In this document: one piece after another, positions 27,423 through 38,112 of the stretch | Layout: each line of letters opens with the position of its first letter | How positions within the stretch are numbered: the first letter of the stretch is position 1 | Assembly (NCBI GenBank): GCA_963781675.1 | Contig: CAWAGF010000001.1 | Location: forward strand, 1,302,001-1,366,000 | Reading direction: 5' to 3' | Source: SCTD01 sp963781675 | GTDB taxonomy: Bacteria; Actinomycetota; Actinomycetes; Mycobacteriales; SCTD01 | DNA length: 64,000 nucleotides | Notes under the pieces: model-generated | What the model saw: the letters and a program-made list of their open reading frames with translations, nothing else | Database searches by the model: none | Told to the model about the DNA's origin: nothing | Made by a program: the position numbers and the translations under genes

Positions 27423-28298
27423 TCAGACCGCGAGGTCGCTGCGGCGCGCGAGCTCACCCAGGGCGGCGTGCACCAGCCCGGGGTGCTCCAGCGGCAGGAA
27501 GTGGCTGCCCGGCAGGACCGTCACCTCGGCGTGCGGGATGCGCGCAGCGGTGGCCGTCACGTCGTGCATCGAGGTCAGCACGTCGTGCTTGCCCGCGACC
27601 AGCGTCACGGGGCACTGCACGAACGACAGGTCCATCGGCTGGTGCTCGGCGGCCGCGACGGCCAGCTGCATGTACCAGCCCCAGTCCTGCCGGACGAACT
27701 CCTCGAGCATCGGCACGAGCACGTCCGGGGCGGCGCCCGGCAGCATGAACCCGGAGTGGCTCAGCAGCCACGCCGTCCGGCGGTCCATCGGCAGCCTCGG
27801 CGCGAGCCAGGTCAGCGCCGGGCCGGCCAGCCGGGAGGCCTTGGCGGTGCGGGTCGCGATCGGGTGCCGCAGCCGGCGCGGGATGCGCAGCGGGCCGCCC
27901 ATCGTGGCGAAGGTGCCGCCCGGCACGCCGGCCACCGCGAGCAGGCCGGCCACGCGGTCGGGGTGCCGCTCGGCCAGCTCGAAGCCGATGTTGACGCCGA
28001 CCGACCAGCAGGCCACCAGGGCGCGCTCGACCCCGCGCGCGTCCATCAGCGCGACGGCGTCCTCGACGTGGTGCTCCACCCGGATGCGGCTGCGGTCGGC
28101 CGGCCGCTCGGACCCGAAGGTCCCGCGCTGGTACCACGTCAGCGTCCGGTAGCCGCTGTCCCCGGCGACCAGCGCGGGCCACGCGGCCGGCACGGTGCCG
28201 AGCCCGTTGGACAGCAGCAGCGGGGGCCCGTCGCCGTCGCCCGCCCAGCCGCGGAGCACGGTCCCGTCGGCGCTGGGGAAGTGGAAGGTCGTCGGCAC
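27423..28298 (-). CDS. Alpha/beta hydrolase
   Basis: A 291-residue alpha/beta-hydrolase-fold protein. The nucleophile elbow is CWSVGVN (Ser in WSVG), the acid strand VTLVAGKHDVLT, and the late His lies in LPGSHFLPLEHPG. It has no signal peptide. GTG at 28298 follows TAGGGT by 6 nt on this strand, a leaderless-type start. The substrate is unknown. It is transcribed away from the PH-like gene, whose stop lies only 9 nt upstream of its start, inside its promoter. Confidence 0.83.
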   Translation of the reverse strand: MPTTFHFPSADGTVLRGWAGDGDGPPLLLSNGLGTVPAAWPALVAGDSGYRTLTWYQRGTFGSERPADRSRIRVEHHVEDAVALMDARGVERALVACWSVGVNIGFELAERHPDRVAGLLAVAGVPGGTFATMGGPLRIPRRLRHPIATRTAKASRLAGPALTWLAPRLPMDRRTAWLLSHSGFMLPGAAPDVLVPMLEEFVRQDWGWYMQLAVAAAEHQPMDLSFVQCPVTLVAGKHDVLTSMHDVTATAARIPHAEVTVLPGSHFLPLEHPGLVHAALGELARRSDLAV

Positions 28299-28304
28299 GC
28301 GACG

Positions 28305-28310
28305 ACCCTA
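28305..28310 (-). promoter_or_regulatory. -10 box TAGGGT
   Basis: Minus-strand TAGGGT ending 6 nt before GTG 28298; it overlaps the stop codon of the upstream PH-like gene. Confidence 0.5.
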
Positions 28311-28670
28311 GGGCTGCTCCCGCGGGGCCAGCTCCAGCAGCCGGGGGAGCGACCGGCGCGGCAGCGCGGTCAGGACCAGCGGGCGGCCGCTCCGGCGCAG
28401 CAGCCGCACCGGCCCGCGCCGCGGCACGTCGAAGCCCTCCACGTCGTCCCACGCCAGCCGCTGCGGCCGCAGGCCGTTGCACACCTGCACGCCCACGGGC
28501 GCGACCAGCACGTGGGCGCGCAGCACCCAGGCGGCGCACGCCAGCGGCAGGAGGACCACCCACGCGAGCGCCGCGCTCGACGCGGCGACCGGGATGCTGC
28601 CGAGCAGGAAGACCATCACCGGCAGCAGCGCGATGCGCTCCGGGCCGAAGCGGACCGGCTTCTCCGTCAC
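28308..28670 (-). CDS. PH-like domain membrane protein
   Basis: A 120-residue protein with two adjacent hydrophobic segments (about 14-50: LLPVMVFLLGSI and WVVLLPLACAAWVLRA), followed by a soluble part typical of small bacterial PH-domain proteins (RAHVLVAPVGVQVCNGLRPQ, LAWDDVEGFDVPRRG). GTG at 28670 is chosen because it begins just before the first membrane helix. It is divergent from ilvD. Function unknown. Confidence 0.7.
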   Translation of the reverse strand: MTEKPVRFGPERIALLPVMVFLLGSIPVAASSAALAWVVLLPLACAAWVLRAHVLVAPVGVQVCNGLRPQRLAWDDVEGFDVPRRGPVRLLRRSGRPLVLTALPRRSLPRLLELAPREQP

Positions 28671-28694
28671 GGCTCGAGCCTGCCACTGCTCGCC

Positions 28695-28700
28695 TACCCT
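28695..28700 (+). promoter_or_regulatory. -10 box TACCCT of ilvD
   Basis: TACCCT ends 6 nt before the ilvD GTG, indicating leaderless ilvD mRNA. Confidence 0.5.
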
Positions 28701-28706
28701 TGCCGC

Positions 28707-30401
28707 GTGACCACGTCCAGCCGCAAGCCCCGCAGCACCGACGTCACCGAGGGCGACCACCGCGCGCCCGCCCGCGCGATGCTGCGCGCCGTCGGCATGA
28801 CCGACGACGACATGGACAAGCCGCAGATCGGCATCGCCTCGTCCTGGAACGAGATCACCCCCTGCAACCTGTCGCTGCAGCGGCTGGCGCAGGCGGCCAA
28901 GGAGGGCGTGCGCGCCGCCGGTGGCTTCCCGATGGAGTTCGGGACCATCTCGGTGTCCGACGGCATCTCCATGGGCCACGAGGGCATGCGCGCGTCGCTG
29001 GTGTCCCGCGAGGTCATCGCCGACTCCGTCGAGACCGTCATGTTCGCGGAGCGGCTCGACGGCTCGGTGACGCTCGCCGGCTGCGACAAGTCGCTGCCCG
29101 GCATGCTGATGGCGGCAGCGCGGCTCGACCTCGCGAGCGTCATGCTCTACGCCGGCTCGACCCTGCCCGGCAAGCTGGCCGGCCTGAACGGCGTCGACCG
29201 CGACCTCACCATCATCGACGTCTTCGAGGGCGTCGGGGCGCTCGCGCGCGGCCTCATCACCAAGGAGGAGCTCGACGCGATCGAGAAGGCGACCTGCCCC
29301 GGCCAGGGCGCCTGCGGCGGCATGTACACCGCCAACACGATGGCCAGCGCCGGCGAGGCGCTGGGCATGTCGCTGCCCGGCAGCGCCGCCCCGCCGGCGG
29401 TCGACTCCCGCCGCGACGCGTTCGCCGTCGCATCGGGCGAGGCGGTCGTGCGGATGGTCGACGCCGGCATCACCGCGCGGCAGATCATGACCAAGGAGGC
29501 GTTCGAGAACGCCATCACCGTCGTCATGGCGCTCGGCGGCTCGACCAACGCCGTCCTGCACCTGCTGGCCATCGCGCACGAGGCCCGCGTCGAGCTCTCC
29601 TACGACGACTTCTCGCGCATCGCCGTGCGCGTGCCGCACCTGGCCGACGTGAAGCCGTTCGGCCGCTACGTCATGACCGACATCGACCGCGTCGGCGGCA
29701 TCCCGGTCGTCATGAAGGCGCTGCTCGACGTCGGTCTGCTGCACGGCGACGTGCTCACCTGCACCGGGCGCACGATGCGCGAGAACCTCGAGGAGCTCGA
29801 CGTCCCGCCCCTCGACGGCGACGTCCTGCGCGCGCTCGAGAACCCGATGCACCGCACCGGCGGCATCTCGATCCTGCACGGCTCGCTCGCCCCCGAGGGC
29901 GCCGTCGTCAAGAGCGCCGGCTTCGACGCGCAGGTCTTCGAGGGCGACGCCCGCGTCTTCGACGGCGAGCAGGGCTGCATGGACGCCGTGGTCGACGGGA
30001 CGCTCAAGACCGGCGACGTCTGCGTCATCCGGTACGAAGGCCCGAAGGGCGGCCCGGGCATGCGCGAGATGCTCATGGTCACCGGCGCCATCAAGGGTGC
30101 GGGGCTGGGCAAGGACGTGCTGCTGCTCACCGACGGGCGCTTCTCCGGCGGCACGACCGGGCTGTGCATCGGGCACGTGGCGCCCGAGGCGGCCGACGGC
30201 GGGCCGATCGCCCTCGTGCAGGACGGCGACCGCATCCGGCTCGACCTCGAGACCGGCACCCTCGACCTGCTGGTCGACGTCGAGGAGCTCGAGCGCCGGC
30301 GTGCGGGGTGGAAGCCGCTGGAGCCGCGCTACACGACGGGCGTGCTCGGCAAGTACGCCAAGCTCGTCGGCTCGGCCGCCCAGGGTGCGATCACCGGCTG
30401 A
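28707..30401 (+). CDS. ilvD: Dihydroxy-acid dehydratase
   Basis: A 564-residue IlvD that dehydrates 2,3-dihydroxy-isovalerate and its isoleucine-pathway analogue to the 2-keto acids. Fe-S ligand cysteines are seen in LAGCDKSLPGM and CPGQGACGGMYTANTM; GRFSGGTTGLCIGHVAPEA carries the catalytic Ser region. GTG at 28707 is leaderless-type. It lies upstream of ilvBNC but is separated from it by a promoter and attenuator region, so it is probably transcribed both alone and, by read-through, with them. Frame intact. Confidence 0.97.
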   Translation: MTTSSRKPRSTDVTEGDHRAPARAMLRAVGMTDDDMDKPQIGIASSWNEITPCNLSLQRLAQAAKEGVRAAGGFPMEFGTISVSDGISMGHEGMRASLVSREVIADSVETVMFAERLDGSVTLAGCDKSLPGMLMAAARLDLASVMLYAGSTLPGKLAGLNGVDRDLTIIDVFEGVGALARGLITKEELDAIEKATCPGQGACGGMYTANTMASAGEALGMSLPGSAAPPAVDSRRDAFAVASGEAVVRMVDAGITARQIMTKEAFENAITVVMALGGSTNAVLHLLAIAHEARVELSYDDFSRIAVRVPHLADVKPFGRYVMTDIDRVGGIPVVMKALLDVGLLHGDVLTCTGRTMRENLEELDVPPLDGDVLRALENPMHRTGGISILHGSLAPEGAVVKSAGFDAQVFEGDARVFDGEQGCMDAVVDGTLKTGDVCVIRYEGPKGGPGMREMLMVTGAIKGAGLGKDVLLLTDGRFSGGTTGLCIGHVAPEAADGGPIALVQDGDRIRLDLETGTLDLLVDVEELERRRAGWKPLEPRYTTGVLGKYAKLVGSAAQGAITG

Positions 30402-30438
30402 GAGCGCGTCCCAGCATCTGGGACGGCTGTCTCGCGCC

Positions 30439-30467
30439 TTGACAACGTCCCCGTGCTGACGCAGGCT
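30439..30467 (+). promoter_or_regulatory. ilvB promoter (TTGACA - 17 bp - CAGGCT)
   Basis: A consensus -35 TTGACA at 30439-30444 and, 17 bp on, a -10-like CAGGCT at 30462-30467, placing the transcript start at about 30474, exactly the GTG of the leader peptide. Confidence 0.6.
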
Positions 30468-30473
30468 GGTCGG

Positions 30474-30512
30474 GTGCTGACCCCCACTCGCTGCACCCTC
30501 GTAGTCCCCTAG
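30474..30512 (+). CDS. ilvB leader peptide (12 residues)
   Basis: GTG CTG ACC ... CTC GTA GTC CCC TAG encodes MLTPTRCTLVVP, with Leu-Val-Val just before the stop. It would be translated from the first base of the mRNA. Its stop codon falls at the foot of a strong hairpin and it is followed by a terminator, the classic layout of attenuation by branched-chain amino-acid supply. Leader peptides with terminators before ilvB are established in other actinobacteria; the specific peptide here is my reading. Confidence 0.6.
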   Translation: MLTPTRCTLVVP

Positions 30513-30539
30513 CGCGCCTGCCGCCCCGGCAGACGCGCT
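30511..30539 (+). promoter_or_regulatory. Leader hairpin upstream of ilvB terminator
   Basis: A 13-bp stem with one mismatch: AGCGCGCCTGCCG (30511-30523) against CGGCAGACGCGCT (30527-30539). It starts at the leader-peptide stop codon, so a ribosome stalled or released there would change its folding. It is the natural candidate for the pause or anti-anti-terminator stem. Confidence 0.5.
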
Positions 30540-30540
30540 C

Positions 30541-30576
30541 ACCCCTCCGTGCTCCTGCACGAGGGGTTCTTCTTTG
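30541..30576 (+). terminator. ilvB attenuator (conditional terminator)
   Basis: An 11-bp stem with one bulged C (ACCCCTC-C-GTGC against GCACGAGGGGT), loop TCCT, followed by a T-rich run TCTTCTTT. This is the only terminator seen in the window with a U-tract, and it lies before rather than after the structural genes. Confidence 0.7.
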
Positions 30577-30604
30577 TCCGGACCCTGTCGAGAAGAGCCA
30601 TCTG

Positions 30605-32363
30605 ATGACCGCCCAGCCCGCCGAGAGCCTGACCGGAGCGCAGTCGCTCGTGCGCTCGCTCGAGAGCGTCGGTGCCGAGGTCGTCTTCGGCATCCCCGGC
30701 GGCGCGATCCTGCCGGCGTACGACCCGCTGTTCGACAGCAAGACGGTGCGGCACATCCTCGTCCGGCACGAGCAGGGCGGCGGCCACGCGGCCGAGGGCT
30801 ACGCGCAGGCGACCGGCAAGGTCGGCGTCTGCATGGCCACCAGCGGCCCCGGTGCGACCAACCTCGTGACCCCGATCGCGGACGCCTACATGGACAGCGT
30901 GCCGCTGGTCGCCATCACCGGCCAGGTGCCCAGCGCGTCCATCGGCACGGACGCCTTCCAGGAGGCCGACATCGTCGGCATCACGATGCCGATCACCAAG
31001 CACAACTTCCTGGTGCAGCACGTCGACGACATCCCGCGCACGATCGCCGAGGCCTTCCACCTGGCCAGCACCGGCCGACCCGGCCCGGTCCTGGTCGACC
31101 TGCCCAAGGACGTGCTGCAGGCGACCGGCAGCTTCAGCTGGCCGCCGCAGCTCGACCTGCCGGGCTACCACCCGACGACCCGCCCGCACGCCAAGCAGAT
31201 CCGCGAGGCCGCCCGCCTCATCGCCGCGCGCCCAGCGCCCGGTGCTCTACGTCGGCGGCGGCGTCCTCAAGGCCCGCGCGGCCGCGGAGCTGCGCGTGCT
31301 CGCCGAGCTGACCGGCATCCCGGTCGTCACCACGCTGATGGCGCGCGGCGCGTTCCCCGACAGCCACCCGCAGCACCTCGGCATGCCGGGCATGCACGGG
31401 ACGGTGTCCGCCGTGACGGCGCTGCAGAAGAGCGACCTGCTCATCTGCCTGGGCGCGCGCTTCGACGACCGCGTGACCGGCAAGCTCGACTCCTTCGCCC
31501 CCGGTGCGGCCGTCATCCACGCCGACATCGACCCGGCCGAGATCGGCAAGAACCGCACCGCCGACGTGCCGATCGTGGGCGACTGCCGCGAGACCATCGC
31601 CGACCTGGTGGTCGCGGTCGGCGACCTGTACGAGGCCGGCACCCGCGCCGACCTGTCCGGCTGGTGGGCCGAGGTCGACGGGTGGCGCGAGCGCTACCCG
31701 CTGGGCTACGCCGAGCCGACCGACGGCTCGCTGGCGCCGCAGCACGTCATCACGCGCATCGGGCAGATCGCCGGCCCCGAGGCCATCTACGTCAGCGGCG
31801 TCGGCCAGCACCAGATGTGGGCCAGCCAGTTCATCTCCTACGAGAACCCCTACACCTGGCTGAACTCCGGCGGCGCCGGGACCATGGGCTACTCCGTGCC
31901 GGCGGCCATGGGCGCGAAGGTCGGCCGCCCCGAGGCGACGGTCTGGGCGATCGACGGCGACGGCTGCTTCCAGATGACCAACCAGGAGCTCGTCACCTGC
32001 GCGATCGAGGGCATCCCGATCAAGGTGGCCGTCATCAACAACGGCAACCTCGGCATGGTCCGCCAGTGGCAGACGCTCTTCTACGACGGCCGCTACTCCA
32101 ACACCAGGCTGCAGAGCAAGCGCATCCCCGACTTCGTCAAGCTCGCGGAGGCGATGGGCTGCGTCGGCCTGCGCTGCGACACCAAGAGCGACGTCGACGC
32201 CACGATCGAGAAGGCGATGGCCGTCGACGACGCCCCGGTCGTCATCGACTTCGTGGTCGGCGAGGACGCGATGGTGTGGCCGATGGTGCCGGCCGGCACG
32301 AGCAACGACGAGATCCTCGCCGCACGGGACACCCGTCCCGTGTGGGACGCGAACGACGTCTGA
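30605..32363 (+). CDS. ilvB: Acetolactate synthase large subunit, frame broken by +1
   Basis: The ThDP-dependent catalytic subunit of acetohydroxyacid synthase, about 585 residues after repair, first common step of Val, Leu and Ile synthesis. Before the break: FGIPGGAILPAYD and the ThDP glutamate in HEQGGGHAAEGYA. At about 31228 an extra C (GCCGCGCGCCCAGCG) shifts the frame; family sequence resumes as AAQRPVLYVGGGVLKA. After the break: the ThDP motif starting GDGCFQM and ending NNGNLGMVRQW. Both halves are perfect matches to the family and ilvN/ilvC follow intact, so loss of function is unlikely. ATG 30605 is behind the attenuator. Confidence 0.93.
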
Positions 32364-32377
32364 GAGGGACGACAGAC

Positions 32378-32905
32378 ATGGCTCTCACCCGGCACACCCT
32401 GTCCGTCCTCGTCGAGGACAAGCCCGGCGTCCTGGCCCGCGTAGCCGCGCTGTTCAGCCGCCGCGGCTTCAACATCGAGTCGCTCGCCGTCGGGCCGACC
32501 GAGCACCCCACCGTCAGCCGCATGACCATCGTCGTGGCCGTGGAGGACCTGCCGCTCGAGCAGGTCACCAAGCAGCTGAACAAGCTCATCAACGTGCTCA
32601 AGATCGTCGAGCTCGACCCGACGGCCAGCGTGCAGCGCGAGCTGCTCCTGGTGAAGGTCAAGGCCGACCTGGCCAGCCGCAGCCACGTCCTCGAGACCGT
32701 CCAGCTGTTCCGCGCGAAGGTCGTCGACGTGGCCGCGGACGCGGTGACCATCGAGGCCACCGGCACCACCGACAAGCTGGCCGCGCTCATCCGCGTGCTC
32801 GAGCCGTTCGGCATCCGCGAGCTGGTGCAGTCCGGCATGGTCGCGGTCGGCCGCGGCTCGCGCTCGATGACCGGCGCCGAGCCCCGCCTCCGCAGCGCTT
32901 CCTGA
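32378..32905 (+). CDS. ilvN: Acetolactate synthase small (regulatory) subunit
   Basis: A 175-residue IlvN with an N-terminal ACT domain (HTLSVLVEDKPGVLARVAAL, then RRGFNIESLAVGPTE) that binds valine for feedback inhibition, and the usual C-terminal domain (ELLLVKVKAD, GTTDKLAALIRVLEPFGI). ATG 32378 has a GAGAGGGAC site and lies 14 nt after the ilvB stop. Full length for the family. Confidence 0.97.
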   Translation: MALTRHTLSVLVEDKPGVLARVAALFSRRGFNIESLAVGPTEHPTVSRMTIVVAVEDLPLEQVTKQLNKLINVLKIVELDPTASVQRELLLVKVKADLASRSHVLETVQLFRAKVVDVAADAVTIEATGTTDKLAALIRVLEPFGIRELVQSGMVAVGRGSRSMTGAEPRLRSAS

Positions 32906-32936
32906 ACCACCCACCCCGAGAAGGAGCTCCCACCGC

Positions 32937-33938
<1,002 letters not shown>

Positions 33939-33965
33939 CCCGTCCCTGAGGTCCCCCGCCCTCTT

Positions 33966-34003
33966 CGTGAAGTCCCCAGCACCCCGGTGCTGGGGACTTC
34001 ACG
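33966..34003. terminator. Bidirectional terminator after ilvC
   Basis: An 18-bp perfect stem (33966-33983 with 33986-34003) with a minimal loop, between the convergent ilvC and metalloprotease genes. No U-tract. Confidence 0.8.
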
Positions 34004-34012
34004 CGTTGCGGG

Positions 34013-36338
34013 TCAGCTGGCCGGGCCGAACCAGCCGCTCACGTCGGCGACCAGGCCGACCTCGCCGGCGTTGTTGCGCAGCCGCACGGAGCGGTTCCCG
34101 AGCTTGACCAGCACCAGGTCGGCGGCGGTCTGGCCGCGGGCCAGGTTGAGGTTGCTCACCTCCGGCGGGCTGCTGGCGGTGGCCGGGTAGACGCGCACGT
34201 CGGTGCTCGACGGTGGCGGAGACGCCGGTGACGTTGAGCACCGCCGCGGAGGCCAGGCTCGGGACCTGCGCCACGCCGCCGACCCGCAGCAGGACGGACT
34301 CGCCCGGGCCGACGGTGGTGTCCGCCGTGGAGCTGGTGCCGAGGCGGCTGCGGGTGTCGAGCGTGCGCGAGGGGTTCACCGGCCGGAACAGCGAGCCGCT
34401 GGTGCTCGCGTCGTACCAGCCGGCCACGTCGGCGAGCAGGTGCACGCCGCCGGCCTCGTTGCGCAGCCGGACCCGGCCGTTCTGCCCGATCTTCACGATG
34501 ACGACGTTCGGGACGGCCGGTCCGGGGCGCACGTTGATGCTGCTGACGACTGGCGGCGTGCTGCCGCTGGCCGGCGTCGGGTAGACGCGGACGTCGGTGG
34601 ACGTGGTCGCGCTGACCGCCGTCACCGTGAGGGCGACCGCGGTGGCGCCGGACGGCACGGGGCTGCTGCCGCCGGTGACGGCCAGGTCGACGACCTCGCC
34701 CGGGCCGACGCGCGTCGTGCGGGACGTGCCGACGCCGGTGCGCGTGTCGAGCAGGCGGACCGGGTCGGCGGGCGTGAACGTCGACGCGGCTGCCGGGGCG
34801 TAGAAGCCGGCCAGGTCGGCGAGCAGCGCGACGCTGCCGGCGGAGTTGCGCAGCCGGACCTTGCCGTCGTTGCCGACCGGGACGGTGACCAGGTTGGCGC
34901 GCGCGGTCCCGGCGCTGAGGTTGAGGTTCGACACCTCCGGCACCGGCGACAGGACGACGGGGGTCGGGTAGACGCGGACGTCGGTCGCCGCGGACGGCCC
35001 GACGCCGGTGACGTTGAGGACGACCGCGCGGGCGTCCGCCGGCACGCCGTTGCGGCCGGCGACCAGCAGGTCGACCACGCCGCCCGGTCCGACGCGCGCC
35101 GGACCGGACGTGCCGGTGCCGTCGCGGGTGTCGAGCACGCGCACCGGGTCGACCGCGGTGTAGCGCGAGCCGCGCAGGGCGGGCATCGCGTAGCCCATGT
35201 CGCCGAGCATGCCCATGGCGAGCTGACCGACCTCGGCGATGGACTCGCCGTTGGCGATGATCGGCGTCATCAGGCTGTTGGCGTCACCGCGCGGGTAGGT
35301 CGACTCGTCGAGGTGGCTGTACGACGTGCCCTCGACGAAGCTGCTCGGCGCGTAGAGGCGCACCTCCCGGCCGCCCGCGGCGCTGCGGGCGAGCTGGCCG
35401 GCCCAGTAGAGCTGGTTGCCGGTCAGGGCGCCGCGCAGCTCGGTCGAGCCGTCGGCCATCGACAGCAGCCGCTTGCCGCCGTTGCCCGCCTGCGCCGCGC
35501 TCGTCGCGTAGGTGAAGGTGTCGAAGGAGACGCCGCTGCGGATGCCGGTCGTGCCGTTGGCAGACCGGTCGCCGATGGTCGCGGCGCCCCCGCTCGGAAC
35601 GTTCGCCGTCCCGACCAGGCCCAGGCCGTGGCCGATCTCGTGCAGCACGACGGTGCGGAAGTCGACCTGGTCCGGACCGGGGTTGCCGTCCAGGCCGAAG
35701 TAGAGGCCGGTCATCCCGGGGTTGAAGTCGGCCAGGATGTCGGGGTCCGCGGGCAGCACGTCGGTGCCGCGGCGGGCGTTGGCCAGCGCCACCGGCTCGA
35801 AGACGTCGTCGGCGTAGGTGGTCGTGCGGTTGTCGTTGCGCCGGAAGTCGACCGGCCCGGCGCCGCCGAGGATGGACGGGTCGGAGAACGTCGTGGCGGT
35901 CGCCTCGACCTCGATCGGCACGGAGGACTCGAGGGTGCGCTCCCAGACCTGCACGGCCGCCTCGAAGGCCGCCTTGGCGGCGTCGGTCCACACCGAGCCG
36001 TCCTGGCGGTAGGTCACGTTGATGGTCGAGACCGGCGCGGTGGTGAGGCTGCCGCGCGGTGCCGGCGCGGTGCCGGTCGTCGGGGCGGCCGCGGTGCGCA
36101 GGGCAGGCAGCACGTCGTTGCGGCGGACGTCGCGGCGGACGTAGCCGCGCGGCAGCTCGGTGTAGGCGCTCTGCCCGGCGGCGATGGCCGCCCGCAGGCT
36201 CACCGGCGCAGCAGGCAGGCTGTCGCGCGCGGCCGGGGCCGCGGAGGCGGCGGGCGCGGCGGCGGCCAGGGTGCCGGCGGCGAGCACCGCGGCGAGCACC
36301 CCCGCCACGAGGGGACGCCGGAGGGGACGAGCGGGCAC
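34013..36338 (-). CDS. Secreted metalloprotease-like protein with three C-terminal beta repeats, frame broken by +1
   Basis: About 774 residues after repair. A Sec signal peptide (RPLVAGVLAAVLAAGTLAAA, ending AASA) precedes a catalytic region with zinc motif HEIGHGLGLVG and a later LMTPIIANGESIAEVG resembling a Met-turn. The position usually holding the third metzincin ligand is Gly, so its zinc site may differ. Three ~120-residue repeats follow, each starting near VxPVRxLDTR and ending LLADxAGxY. An extra base at 34208 shifts the frame inside the third repeat; the true end (TDVRVYPATASSPPEVSNLN to GWFGPAS) reads in the next frame. GTG 36338 has a CAGGAG site. Probably a surface or extracellular enzyme; substrate unknown. 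Confidence 0.83.
34016..35167 (-). repeat. Three-copy beta-domain repeat in the metalloprotease gene
   Basis: Copies at about 34803-35167, 34440-34795 and 34016-34390 (minus strand reads in that order). Each has a DP(V)R-LDTR start, a VGPGxxVDL strand, A-VLNVTxV, TDVRVYPT, SNLN or SSINV and an RLRN-AG-LLADVAGWY end. This module is widespread in secreted actinobacterial proteins. Confidence 0.8.
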
Positions 36339-36450
36339 GAGTGCTCCTGAGGGGGTGAGCAGCGGGGAGGCCCCCCGAGTCTCCCAGGTCGGCCTCGCGG
36401 ACGGGGGCGAAGCCGTCAGATCGGGCAGCGTGGCGAGATCGCCCCGCCGG

Positions 36451-36456
36451 TACCCT
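36451..36456 (+). promoter_or_regulatory. -10 box TACCCT of serA
   Basis: TACCCT 48 nt before the serA start. The leader contains the perfect inverted repeat CTCCCGCGCGGGAG (about 36471-36484) and a CGAGGA ribosome site. Confidence 0.4.
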
Positions 36457-36504
36457 CGGCCCGACGCCGCCTCCCGCGCGGGAGCCCGACCTGCCGAGGA
36501 CGCC

Positions 36505-38112
36505 TTGACCGCCCCCACGCCCGCCTCCCGCCCCGTCGTGCTCATCGCCGAGGAGCTCGCGCCGTCCGTGATCGCGGTCCTCGGCGACGGCTTCGAGGTG
36601 CGCCACGTCGACGGCGCCGACCGGTCGGCGCTGCTGCCCGCGCTGGCCGACGCGGCCGCGGTGCTCATCCGCAGCGCGACGCAGGTGGACGCCGAGGCGC
36701 TGGCCGCTGCGCCGCGGCTGAAGGTCGTCGCCCGCGCCGGCATCGGGCTGGACAACGTCGACGTGCCCGCCGCCACCGCCCGCGGCGTCATGGTCGTCAA
36801 CGCCCCGCAGAGCAACATCGTGAGCGCCGCGGAGCAGGCCGTCGCGCTGCTGCTCGCCTGCGCCCGCAACCTCGCTCCCGCCAACGCCGCCCTCAAGGCC
36901 GGCCGGTGGGAGCGCAGCCGCTGGACCGGCGTCGAGGTCGCCGACAAGGTCGTCGGCGTGGTCGGCCTCGGCCGCATCGGCGTGCTGTTCGCCCAGCGCA
37001 TGTCGGCCTTCGGCACCTCGCTCATCGCCTACGACCCCTACGTCTCGCCGGCCCGTGCGGCGCAGATCGGGGTACGGCTGGTCAGCCTCGAGGACCTGCT
37101 GCGCGAGAGCGACTTCATCTCCATCCACCTGCCGAAGACGCCGGAGACCGTCGGGCTCATCGGTGAGGAGGAGCTCGCGCTCTGCAAGCCCACGGTGCGC
37201 ATCGTCAACGCCGCCCGCGGCGGGCTGCTCGACGAGACGGCGCTCGCCAAGGCGCTCGAGGCGGGCACCGTCGCCGGTGCGGGGCTCGACGTGTTCGCGA
37301 CCGAGCCCTGCACCGACTCGCCGCTGTTCGCGTTCGACTCGGTGGTGGTCGCCCCGCACCTGGGCGCGTCCACCGTCGAGGCGCAGGACAAGGCCGGCGT
37401 CGCCGTCGCCCGTTCGGTCCGGCTCGCCCTCGAGGGCGACTTCGTGCCCGACGCCGTGAACGTGCAGGCGTCCGGCGCCGTCGCCGAGGAGCTGCGCCCG
37501 GCGCTCCCGCTGGTCGAGAAGCTGGGCCGCGTCTTCACCGCGCTGGCCGGTGGCCTCGCGGCGAGCATGGAGGTGCAGGTCCGCGGTGAGGTGGCCGCGC
37601 TCGACGTGAGCGTGCTGCAGCTGGCCGCGCTCAAGGGCGTCTTCGCGGACGTCGTCGAGGAGCAGGTCACCTTCGTCAACGCGCCGGCCCTGGCCGCCGA
37701 GCGCGGCCTCGAGGTCGGGTTGACCACCGACCCCGAGAGCCCGGACTACCGCAACGTCGTGCGCGTGCACGGCGTGCTGCCGACCGGCGAGCTGGTCTCG
37801 GTGTCCGGCACCCTCACCGGTCCGCGCCAGGTCGAGAAGCTCGTCGAGGTCGACGGCTTCGACATCGAGCTGGTGGCCGAGAAGCACGTGCTGCTGTTCC
37901 GCTACGACGACCGGCCCGGCGTGGTGGGCGTCGTGGGTGCCCGCCTCGGCGACGCCGGCGTGAACATCGCCGGCGCGCAGGTCAGCCGCACCGAGCAGGG
38001 CGGCGAGGCCCTGATGGCGCTCACCGTCGACAGCGCCGTGCCGCACGAGGTGCTCGAGGGCCTCGCCCGCGAGATCGGCGCCGAGTCGGTGCGCTCGGTC
38101 GACCTGTCGTGA
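36505..38112 (+). CDS. serA: D-3-phosphoglycerate dehydrogenase
   Basis: A 535-residue long-form (type 1) SerA, first step of serine synthesis. Order: substrate domain with ARAGIGLDNVDVPAATARGV, NAD Rossmann motif GVVGLGRIGVLFAQRM, catalytic Arg/Glu/His in NAARGGLLDE and VVVAPHLGASTVEAQ, then the intervening domain and C-terminal ACT domain (LLFRYDDRPGVVGVVGARL), which binds serine for feedback. TTG at 36505 behind CGAGGA is the only start giving the usual N-terminus. The next gene overlaps its stop by 4 nt. Confidence 0.95.
   Translation: MTAPTPASRPVVLIAEELAPSVIAVLGDGFEVRHVDGADRSALLPALADAAAVLIRSATQVDAEALAAAPRLKVVARAGIGLDNVDVPAATARGVMVVNAPQSNIVSAAEQAVALLLACARNLAPANAALKAGRWERSRWTGVEVADKVVGVVGLGRIGVLFAQRMSAFGTSLIAYDPYVSPARAAQIGVRLVSLEDLLRESDFISIHLPKTPETVGLIGEEELALCKPTVRIVNAARGGLLDETALAKALEAGTVAGAGLDVFATEPCTDSPLFAFDSVVVAPHLGASTVEAQDKAGVAVARSVRLALEGDFVPDAVNVQASGAVAEELRPALPLVEKLGRVFTALAGGLAASMEVQVRGEVAALDVSVLQLAALKGVFADVVEEQVTFVNAPALAAERGLEVGLTTDPESPDYRNVVRVHGVLPTGELVSVSGTLTGPRQVEKLVEVDGFDIELVAEKHVLLFRYDDRPGVVGVVGARLGDAGVNIAGAQVSRTEQGGEALMALTVDSAVPHEVLEGLAREIGAESVRSVDLS

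Noticed and set aside
36360..36500. Riboswitch or T-box before serA
   Set aside because: Only a short inverted repeat is visible; no conserved aptamer or T-box sequence could be recognised.
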